From: Saccoglossus kowalevskii
Lineage: Eukaryota > Hemichordata > Enteropneusta > Harrimaniidae
NCBI RefSeq assembly: GCF_000003605.2
Contig: NW_003129359.1
Span: forward strand, 536,183 to 546,710
Length of the DNA stretch: 10,528 nt
Direction: 5' to 3'
A model generated the notes under the pieces. The model was not told the DNA's origin. It made no database searches and saw only the letters and a list, made by a program, of their open reading frames with translations. A program made the translations under genes and the position numbers. This document shows, piece by piece, positions 1 through 10,500 of the stretch (position 1 is the stretch's first letter; each line of letters opens with the position of its first letter).

Positions 1-536
1 CATTACCCTTGTACTCAACCAATCATGTACTAAGTCACATCCAGTTTAATTCATTACCTGGTAGTGAATCAATCATGCACTAGGTCAAATCTAGATTGAT
101 TCTTTCCCCCTGGTAGTGAACCAATCATGCACTAGGTCAAATCTAGATTGATTCTTTCCCCCTGGTAGTGAACCAATCATGTACTAGGTCACATCCAGAT
201 TAATTCATTGCCTGGTTAGTGAACCAATCTTGTACTAAGTCAAATCTAGATTGATTCTTTCCTCTTGGTAGTGAACCAATCATGTACTAGGTCACATCCA
301 GATTAATTCATTACCTGGTAGTGAACCAATCTTGTACTAAGTCAAATCTAGATTGATTCTTTCCCCCTGGTAGTGAACCAATCATGTACTAGGTCAAATC
401 TAGATTGATTCTTTCCCCCTGGTAGTGCACCAATCATGTACTATTTCAAATCTAGATTGATTCTTTCCCCCTGGTAGTGAACCAATCATCTGCTATGTCA
501 CACACGGATAGATACCTCCCGGGGAGCGAACCAATG
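1..536. repeat. Minisatellite, about 52-base unit, roughly 10 copies
   Basis: A conserved core (gtgaaccaatcatgtacta) recurs at about positions 24, 74, 126, 178, 229, 281, 331, 383, 435 and 487, so unit length is 50-52. Two unit types are interspersed: one with cacatccagattaattcatt (50-51 bases) and one with caaatctagattgattcttt (52 bases). The copies read A-B-B-A-B-A-B-B-B, with a degenerate last unit from 487. The array runs off the left edge, lies in the intron after exon 15, and ends about 40 bases from that donor. Confidence 0.95.
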
Positions 537-578
537 GTGTGCTACGCCACAACGTGATTATATGGCCGGTTTACTTAC

Positions 579-860
579 TTGTTCCGTTAAATCCGGGCGC
601 CGTGGACCCACAGAATCGGTTTCCGTCTACAATAAGAGCATCAAAAAGGCACGCGGCACCGCTATACTCCAAATCAAAAAAGTCAAAATAAATAGCACCG
701 TATTTAGATGGATGTATAATAATTGTCCAGTTACAGTACTCATTGTTGTCGTAGGGGTCTGGGAAGTTGGGGGTGCTGATTTGATCGGTTTCATCGGTGA
801 GGTATCTGTTACATTCAGGAACCGGGGTGACTGGTCCCGGTGAGGGCGTCACGGTTGGGC
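579..860 (-). CDS. Exon 15: Pro/Thr linker and CUB3, first part
   Basis: This 282-base exon starts with a linker rich in Pro, Thr and Val ([15 protein letters not shown]), likely an extended and possibly O-glycosylated hinge. It continues as CUB3: [46 protein letters not shown] and [17 protein letters not shown]3 has only the usual four-Cys pattern and lacks the extra pair of CUB1 and CUB2. NWT and NGT are N-glycosylation sequons. Splice sites are ATCCCTACAG|GC and A|GTAAGTAA, phase 1. The second half of CUB3 lies beyond position 1. Confidence 0.92.
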
Positions 861-1421
861 CTGTAGGGATAAATAGAAAGTTGGTGTAAATAAATAATTG
901 TCTGAAATGTGTAAAGTTGGTACCCCATTAGTGACATATACCAATACACTAAGTGTATACCACTAAAGAATGTAACACTCACTTGATGGACATCTGCCTT
1001 CGGTGATGGCGATATCATCAATGGCAATATCGCCATCGTAGCTTGTTCCGACCACACCATCGAACGCGATCTGGAAGTATTCACCAGCATAGAAAGACAC
1101 CTCATGATACACCCATGAATTGCCTACTTCACCGACTTGAACCCAAAGCAAACTGGTGATGCTGGTATCGTTAGGAGGGGAGGGGAACTCAAGCAGTTTC
1201 ACTGACAACGCGTTGATGTCGTAACCATACATGTGATACCAAAATCCAACACAGAGTGTCGAAAAAGTTGGATCATATGTTGGCGTCAATAATCGGGCTC
1301 GATCTCCAAATAGTCGTGGACTAGATGCTTCTATGTACATATAGGCGTGGGCTGGAATTAGAATGTACAGGAATAAGGTCACATGAATGTACAGGCAATA
1401 TAGATAGCACCACAAGGCAAA

Positions 1422-1505
<84 letters not shown>

Positions 1506-4500
1506 GACAGCAGCTAAGATTAATTAATTAATTAATTAATTAAGTAGTTTAATTGATTAATTAATTAATTAAACTACTTAAATGTCCACCATTTGCTGAC
1601 ACCGACAGCGACCAAGATCACAAAAGCTTCTCGACTCTTTCAACGTCAAAATGTGTATTTTCAGGTCAGCTGTTTTTTGGTTTATAGCCGATTATGGCCA
1701 GCAAACCCTAACCTGTTACACCATGGCTTGACTTCAAGGGTGTATAAATAAATCAATTCAATAACAATGCTATTTATTACATAATATTTCGCCGACATGC
1801 CCACGCATAAAATAAAGAAATGATTTTAAAATTACTTACATGTATCTCCATACGTGTGATCCACTTGGGGGCCCGTAGCTGAACTTGGTGTTCGTCCCAT
1901 GTTCCTCGTCCAATCGAACACATCGTCGTCATCCTGGACGAAACCACACACATTCATAGACTCAAAGTCGCAACTCATAGGAATTTGATGGGCTGTGCCA
2001 AAGCGATAATATAGTATTGTAATACAGCAGGTAAAAAGAAATATCACGGCTACCTACTAAAACTTGCCTGGTAAGATATCTATTTGCACAATCATTGTCG
2101 AGTCGTGTTTGTCGCCGACCCCTTGAATACAAGGGTGCATTATTGCAATTACAAATTACATGCAAATGGAAGTCTGAACTACTAAAGGCAATGTCATAAG
2201 GTTCACGCTGTCGTTTAGGAACATTGTGGAACATTTTGCAAGTGGAAGATTGTATCGCCATTTCATTGGGGAAAATCCCTCTAATTTTATGGACATTTTC
2301 ATGATGACTTAACATTGAATGTAAACTTTTAAGTATACCTAAGCATAACATGCGCTGATCTTCAGTAGTAATGCGTGTTGAAATCACTTGTCAGCTCTAG
2401 TTTCGAGCTATAAAACACGTGTAAGGATTCCTTAGGATCTAAGTAACAAATCAGCACTGATTACCGCTCTCTACCCATCAGGGGCGGATCCAGCAAAATG
2501 TATTGGGGGGGGGGGGGTTCCAGGCCTATAGTTCGAAGACACGGTACCGTGCGATTTGGACGATGCTATGCTTAATCAAGACGCATTTTCATCGGTTTTG
2601 GGGGGCATGCCCCCCCCTCCCCTGGATCCGCCACTGCTACCCATGATGATCGCTTTTCAGAATCGACCGATTTGGAGGATTTCCTAAGTAGTGTAAACTA
2701 AATGACAAATAGACACTGGTATGTGTAATTTATTTTTGATCGAACACAATAAAATTATGTCACACTTCCGGGATTCTGCACCACAGTTTAAAAAGCACAG
2801 ACACCATGGCCTGTCAGTTATAGCAACACTGAACGAATAAACACATTAGATGAATTGTTTAGATTACAAAATGTCGTCTTCCAGACCGAGAAGTTCACGT
2901 CACACACTCTAGCGACGATGTGTGACGTCAAAAAGACAAAAAGGGGTATAATCAACGCGCTTCAAAAAGAGTTCGCCATTTAGACTATAGCAAAACAAAC
3001 CACAGATCAGAACATCATAATATATTGACGTTATGAACGGCGCCCTCTAGGTCATAACAGCGCTTCGAAACTGGTCACGCAAATATTTCACATGTACCGT
3101 ATAATAATAATCTTGTCATATCCACCATAGTTTACGTTGTAATGCAGTGCAATCATTTTGACACGGTAAATGGCCTATTGCATAACAACATATTTGAGCA
3201 AGACAATATATTGTACAATCAGGTAGTAAATATGAATCAGGAGGAACATTAGCTCGAAACATGTAAATTACTCACAATATCACAACAAACAGTCACAGCA
3301 CACTTACTTGGACGTCCTGGTAAGATTGTAATCTCCGCATAAAATCCGCCGAATTCCACTGACCAATCGGATTGAAACGTGATTTCATGTATACCATTCG
3401 CATCAGGAGCTAGATAATCTGAGCGAAATGGACAGAAACACATGAAGTACTAGTATGTTACAATAATGGTCATTATCATAAACTTAAAAACAATTGATTG
3501 GTTTAAAGGGCGGTGGTCGCCGCGCTTCACATGTGCGACATTTGTTTTGATAAACATTGATTTCCCACAATCCAATGCGCTCTTCTAATGGAAATCACAA
3601 GTATGAGGGTTGACCTGGGCGCGAATCGCACTAATTACCGCCGGTGGCTCCTTCCAATAACTTAAAAAATACCCAATAAAAGAGTGTTACATCTCAGTTT
3701 GTAATCGTTGATCTGCGCAACAGCCAAAGTCGCCATCTTTGTTTATATGAGATCCATAGTATATCTCGCGCATGCGTGGCGCGATGACTACTGCCCTTTA
3801 AACTGTTGGTGTACATATAAATTCGGCCGACAGCGTGGACTATGGTGATACCTTACCTGTCAAATTGGCGGTAGTTCCACATAATGCGTTACTATTCATT
3901 ATTAATCGGTCGCATGGGCAGCTTGCGGCGCATAGTTCGATCGCCACGTCACGGTACCAAATTTCAGCATAGTAGCCCTCTGGAATGTGAATTCGGTAGC
4001 TGCAGTCAGAGTTCTCGGGATACAGTGCGGGATATGCTGGGGATGTTATCACGCCGAAGTCCCAGATAAAATCTCCATCGCAATCGATGACCGGTGGACC
4101 TATAGTAGTACAGATGCAGAGTTATTGAATATTCCATCGCATTCCATCGTGGTGGCACATAAGCAGGTAACATTGCGATAGGATAATCAAATACAAAAAA
4201 TGCGTACCTAGATTGCAGGCTTCTCTGGATAATTGTATGTCATCTATCGCCAAATCGGATTGATATCCACCTCCTCGTGTATTTTCAAATATAACGGAAT
4301 ATCTCCCGTCGACCTGAAAATCCACCTCTGCTTCCAGCCATACATCGCCATGGTCACCAGTAGCAGTGAAGACCTGAGACAAGGGAACGTTGTCGTCGTC
4401 GTTGATGTAAACACTTAGCGTACCCATGCTTGCGCCGTACATGTGGTACCAGAAACGTAAGCAGTTTGCGGTGGGACTTGCTTCATAGACTGGGCTAGCT

Positions 4501-7500
4501 ATCTGGGCTGTATAACCTGTTAGCCCGATTGATCCTTCGACGTATATGTAATACCCTACAAACAAACCAAGTCAATGTTTTTGAAATGTCGCGTCCAGTG
4601 ATACGTTTGAGGTAAATTCGTGGAACTAGAAAGACGAACCAATGTTAAAATCAGTCAATATACTATGTATAATATAATACTATCGTACCATGAGTACGGA
4701 GGAAGATTTACCTTGTGCTGTTCCTGTTGTATGGTCAACACTTGGACCTGTATCTGTACTATCTGTTGGTCCACTTTTACGAGTCCAGTCCTGATTATCA
4801 TTTATACCTTGTTGATATCCACAACCGTCTAACTCAAAGTCACATAGATGTGGTTGGGGCGTGACTACGAAAATATAGAACTTGTTTATTATATATGATA
4901 TATATGTATATTCGCAAGGGTGCGCTAATATTCAATGTACTCTCATTGTTGTTGCTCTTGTGTGCGCCTAGGCAAAATTCACTACACTGTGTAGTTTTGT
5001 TTTCAAACTGCATATTAAACATAATAAATTAGTATCACTTACTGACAACCGGGATTCGTCTGATGGTAACAGAGAATCCACGCTGTTGTGTGTTGCCATC
5101 TGTTTGGAATATCAGCTCGTGTATCCCATCGGTAGCGTAGTTCACTGTGGAAACAAAACAGTGTGTGTAGCAAGTGACTGGACGTAAAAAAACATGTACT
5201 TTTAATATTGTTGTTTAATGAGGAATGATGTAGACCAAATTGGATTATGATTTATCGTACACTTGTTACGAAAATTTCGTTTGACGTATACTGTATACTA
5301 TTCGCTGGATAAAAATAAAACACGTGAAACCAACCAATACTGAACGCGTACATACGAGACTTCAAGTACAAGTGTTTATTTCGTCATAAATTGTAATTGA
5401 ATGTATTCATTAACATTAGCAGTATCAGACAGCAGTATTTAACATTCATTCTTCTCATCCATATTGCATATTTAAGTGTGAGATTCAATGCTTAGACTCT
5501 ACACAGTTAATTGTTTGGCTCACGACAGGAGAAATAATAGAGACACTTAATAGTAGTCAGAATTATTAAAATTCTTATGAGCACTTTGAATCAATTCCAG
5601 TCCCTCCACGACATATTACGTTGTTGAAGTTTGTTTTTTTCACCATTTGCAAATACGTACACGAAACCTCACTCCGGTGCGTATAACTTGAACGCGTTAC
5701 TAAAATACATTATGTGAGGCAAGAGGTATGCGCGAAGACAGTACAGCTGGAGTATCGACCGACGCGCGGCGTACTGTCTGAGTGCATATTTTGAAGTATT
5801 CTCGTAATAGCCTTATTATTATTATACATCTTTTCCTTCAATGTTTGTTTTATCTTTAGAGGACGCTAGAGGACGTAATCATTCCATATTTGGAATTCGC
5901 ATTTCCTTATATGGTAGGATGAATATACCCCGTAAAAAACCGGCAGGTGTACAATAGATGAACGTATTAAAATAATGGCGCATGAAGTTTCCAATACCTT
6001 ACCTAATCCGTTATTTCCCGGTAGTGTGTCACCACAGTGGGGTATCCCTTTTATTGACAGCGAGTCACAGGTGCAGCCATCCCCACAGTACTCGACACTG
6101 AAGTCGGTGAATTCCAGTTCCAAAGTCTTGTCGACTGGTACGTTTATGCTGTACGTACATAACAGGTTCGGGTCGTATACATTGGGATAGTTTGGACTCT
6201 TCAGTTCGTATAAATCCTGGTCGATGATCTCGTCACATGCAGCATTGATTGAATTAATCGACCCTGCATTGGTTACATAAATGAAGATGATAATGAGAAT
6301 GAGAAAGTCATGTCTCAGAGACAACAAGATCTCACATAGAGTGAACAAGCCCCCACACCATGGTTGAATAGAACAGGAGAACATGAGAGAGAATGGAACA
6401 CACAAAGTCTCGTGGCTATCTCGTTTTGATCGAGATTTTGATCGACATTTGCGTCCACGGTATAGTGCAAAATCTGTTTGCTCTAGTTTCGTACTTCGTT
6501 CCCAAAGTAGTGCATATGCAACTCGCAATGTGTTAAACATCGCCCTCTATGTATATACATACACACACTAGCTCACCTTCCTCTGCATTCCGCTTAGCTC
6601 TCGTCTTTCTTGAACCGCCCTCTTGCGGTGGAATGTCTTTTTGATACGAAACTTGTAAATCGGCTGGGTCTTCATCTTCCCTGTTTCTGGAGACAGCTTG
6701 CAAACGATAACATGTAAATTATATATTTAGACGTGTATTGATGTTGCTAGGATTCTTTTACTATGATCATTTACAGTAGGTCATACGAGATTTTAATTTA
6801 TTACACGAATTTCATTGGACAATAAACTGTTTCTATTGGGAGAATATTTCTTCTTGCTGGCGAAAAACACCGGAAATCAAAGAACAAATATCTTAATAAA
6901 TGAACATCGCCCGTCATTGTTTACGTGTTGTGCTTCGACTGAGAAGTATGACTGTGTAATATAACGAGAAAAAACAATGCAATTTATTTATGTTCATCAT
7001 ATGATACGTCAATAAAGAGTTCTATATGTAATTGCGAAATAATAAAATAGTAATTAGCTAATTATCGTGCAAATTAATTTATTTACACTATTTTAATTAA
7101 AATGTAATTATGAACTTTTAAGCGAAATATTCGAAAGCATGAGCCGACAGGTAAATAAAAATGCACTGACAAACAAGGGGGCGTAAGATCACAATGACGG
7201 GTTTTTGATCTAATGATTAAATCAGACATAACATCTTAAAATCTAGTGATATATTATACTGTCTTGTTTCTTATAGAAAATCGATGGAATTAAATATTGT
7301 CCCATGGGCGTGACTGACACTCCAGGCTGGACAAATATACGTGGCAATATACTTCGAAACAAGGCTAATATCAAAAACTGAGGTAATAAATTGTGGGTAA
7401 ATGTGCATTCCACTTGTGACAGCGATTGTTCGTATATGTGGACTATCGTCTAAGTACCACACACTTAAAGCGGGGGAGTCGTTTACCTGCGCATGCGTCA

Positions 7501-10500
7501 GATGGTCATAGCGTGTTATTGTTTACAAACAAGCGTCTACCCATGAGCCTTTGCGTTTTTAGCCTGTGTTGTTATCATCGCTTGGGACTCAATTCCCGCG
7601 CGTGCGCAGGTGACGACTCTCCCGCTTAAACTTATCACCATACCTGAAGGTACGTTGCGTTCGTTTTCTAATATACGATGTCTTTCCTCCGCGTATTCAG
7701 AAATTCGGTTGACTGGTCTATGAAATTCGCCGTCTGCGACAACGCCATCTGAGAAATGAGCACAAGATTGCCACAATAAATATCTCGATTTGTATCGGTA
7801 AAACAATTGAGTCAATATTTTCCCACCGTTTGTGAACTAATGATTCAATCGTCTATTTATTTACGGCGATGTTTGTTCACTACAACTCAAGTTTGACCGT
7901 GGCTATAGTTGATACTTAGAGTGTGTTTGCTGTTAAAACCAACTAACACGTGTTAATCGTGATTACATTGGTATGTATATTTCTCTAATTGTGGCAAATA
8001 AAGAAGTGACATTTATACATATATAGTACAAATTTAACAAGGTTAATGAAAGCACCAAACGATTCACCTCTTCAGGACGCTGGTAATGAAAATGTTTGTT
8101 GGGAATAACAAAGCCAAAAAATTGTCTATTTGATCTTCAATTTATAGGCAAATTCACAAATTGTCAAACACTGCACTGCTGCCTCAAAGTATTATAAGTT
8201 TCCGGTATAATTGTGCATTTATATACAGTTTACGGAGGCGGAATTCGTGATTTTGTTGTGAATATAGCCACTTACATTTCGATGTTTAGTTGTTTGTTGT
8301 ATTGCCCGGGTGCTCTGTGGTCGAGAATACACAGTTCGATGTTCGATTCCAAGACTGAATATTTTTTTAACAATATGACATGTATCCCAAAGCGTAATCA
8401 TTCATGGACTTAGCGGGACTTTGCACTAAAACAGGGTAAACTGGATCCAAATTAGTCGATATGAGAGAGTTTTTTTGGCTCAAAAAATCTCGTTTTCGCC
8501 TAACAATGATCCTTTTTTTGTAAAATGGCTGGAAATCTCAAAAAAACGTTGTCAATAGATATCCCCCGAGACTTACTCTCTCTGTCCAAAATGGCTTGTC
8601 TTTCGATTTCTTCCATTCTAGATGCTGGAATCGCAAATCCTATTTCGGCAAGTTCTTTATAATGTCTCCAAATAACGTCATCTTCGACACCTTGGAGCAC
8701 TGTTGAAAGTACAAATTGTTAAAATACATATACATACTAATGATAGCGCTTCACGTTGGTAAAATTGTGCAATTACTCCCGACGAAATATTGATTGATTC
8801 TCGAAACACATTATACGATGTACCTGCTCTTCTCAGTTCTTCCTCTTCAATTTCAAAATGTGGTTCCTCGTCATTGCTGGTCTCTGCTACTGCAGCTACA
8901 TATTGTAAAAAAAAAGAGAATTCTCTGTAGCCGTATTATTTATTTATTACGCGGACCAACAGGCAAAAATACAGATTTTCAATGAGGTCAAGTTTCATTC
9001 ATCCCGTAGAATTCCGCTGCTTGTTATGTTAATAATCGTTACATACACTAAGAACAAAAGGATGCATACGGGTCCGACAGTTTTACGGTCCGTCCGACTT
9101 AAAAAAATGTGTTATCACGTGACTGTTACGACTTTTAGCGTGGAATATCGCTACTGATATCGTACGGTAAACGCGAGATTAAACGTCACTATAAGCACAA
9201 GTCATTCAACAACGACGTTTGTATCGCTAGGATATTGGAATGCCAAAACGATGACAATTACTTACATGGTGCATTGAAAATAATAACTTTTTTTATTTAA
9301 TAACGCTAAGAAGGATAATTTTTTCCCCGTTTGTCCCATCGACAACCCCAACTGCCAATTCGGTACAATTGACTCGCATAGCCTTATTAGAATAAATTAT
9401 CATATGATTCATTAATTATAATATCCCTGTCTATTTGTCACTATGAATAGGTCCATATAAAGTTATCACAGAATGGTTTTACGTAAAATACTAATCATGT
9501 CGCTCCAGTTGTTTACAATTGCAAGATTACTCCCATATGGAAACATTTATAATAAATGCTTTTAATATTTTATATTGTGTTTAATCAAGAATGGTCATTT
9601 AGACTCTTTTTAAGGTATCGGATGAAGACTTTACGATGGGAGGAGTTATACAGTTTGTGAACAAGTATACCAGGTGATGACGTTGCCCTGGTACGAATAA
9701 CATACATATATAATTTATTTATTTATTTGTAAACAGTACGGTGACATGGCAGTGTATTTAACAGTCGCCAACGTTTACATTAAACATTTGGTTTACATTA
9801 ACAAATCATAATTTCTTATCAGATTCTTTTGTGAGGCAGACAGGACGTGAATAATACAAATGCTTCCCGGAGTTACACAAACACTGATAATGTCACTTTA
9901 TACTTGAGAATTGCAGTGAATCATATACTATTTCTATACTTGTCATAAAAAGCAGATAATACAATTTATTTTAACATTCCTCTGTCAAGTCTACGCAAAT
10001 CTAGGAAATTCAAACATAAAATCGATGATCTCTGTTCGGCTAGAAGTATATTGGTGAATTCATGCGAATTTTAGCACATTATAGCATGGTTTTGTGACCA
10101 AAAACTAACGTATTATATATATATATATATATATATATAAATTCAATGAATTAAATATACTTACGTAACTCATCTGCTGCGTTTTGAATTGATTGCTAAA
10201 AAATAAAAGAAAAAATATTAACAGAATCTTAAAGTTGTTAGTTTCCTAAAATGTGCGTTGGATTAACCAGTAACGTTTTTATGAGGACATATTGAAGGAT
10301 GTATATAGTCGTAATTCTATGGTCACGTGATTCAGATACTGACTTTAATTTGATAAATAGTTGTTTCCCAGCGGAGATGTAATAGACAAGTATATTCAAT
10401 CCCAACATATACTTTAAAATTACGTTTAAACAAGGAAGGTTCTACTTACTGGATGTTTGGCACTTTTAGCAATGCTTGGTCCAATAAACAGAAACACGCT

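Larger units (their letters stand above)
1352..1839 (-). other. Intron 13 (phase 1), inside MAM2
   Basis: This 488-base intron splits MAM2 between GDT and SHAYMY. It contains the (AAAT)n tract and the AT-rich palindrome listed separately. The remaining 250 or so bases show no coding or RNA signal that I can support. Confidence 0.85.
1993..3307 (-). other. Intron 12 (phase 1), between CUB2 and MAM2
   Basis: This is the largest complete intron (1,315 bases). It contains the hAT-type MITE at 2471-2644 and a 10-base inverted repeat at 2897-2928. A 141-codon minus-strand open stretch starting at 2387 runs into exon 13, but it has no domain pattern and its codons do not resemble the neighbouring exons. 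I see nothing else. Confidence 0.85.

Noticed and set aside
1-536. Minisatellite considered as a CRISPR array
   Set aside because: Whole 50-52-base units repeat with no unique spacers, and the context is a eukaryotic intron.
562-843. Plus-strand open frame of 93 codons
   Set aside because: It is antisense to exon 15, whose CUB pattern, splice sites and frame continuity are clear.
1352-1415. Hydrophobic start with a Met ahead of MAM2b, resembling a signal peptide
   Set aside because: It is the pyrimidine-rich end of intron 13. MAM2 would be cut in half, and the acceptor at 1352 joins exon 13 perfectly.
1993-2047. Hydrophobic start with a Met ahead of MAM2a
   Set aside because: It is the pyrimidine tract of intron 12. 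The acceptor at 1993 gives the right phase with exon 12.
1962-2387. Minus-strand open frame of 141 codons upstream of exon 13
   Set aside because: It lies in intron 12 in a different frame from MAM2, with no domain, no splice support and no link to neighbouring exons.
3884-4181. Two overlapping plus-strand open frames
   Set aside because: They are shadows of exon 11 on the other strand, with no domain pattern.
4233-4418. Plus-strand open frame
   Set aside because: It is antisense to exon 10, a clear MAM half.
5736-5779. 9-base inverted repeat in intron 7, considered as a MITE
   Set aside because: The stem is short, has no target-site duplication, and similarity does not extend beyond the nine bases.
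6590-6690. Alternative open frame of exon 6 ([10 protein letters not shown]...)
   Set aside because: It is open, but it would need acceptor and donor phases that break the join to exon 5 and CUB1. The chosen frame keeps phase 1 throughout.
7426-7629. Plus-strand open frame of 67 codons
   Set aside because: It mainly covers the inverted-repeat element and shows no protein pattern.
8213-8413. Overlapping open frames on both strands in intron 4
   Set aside because: They are chance frames in AT-rich intron, without splice or domain support.
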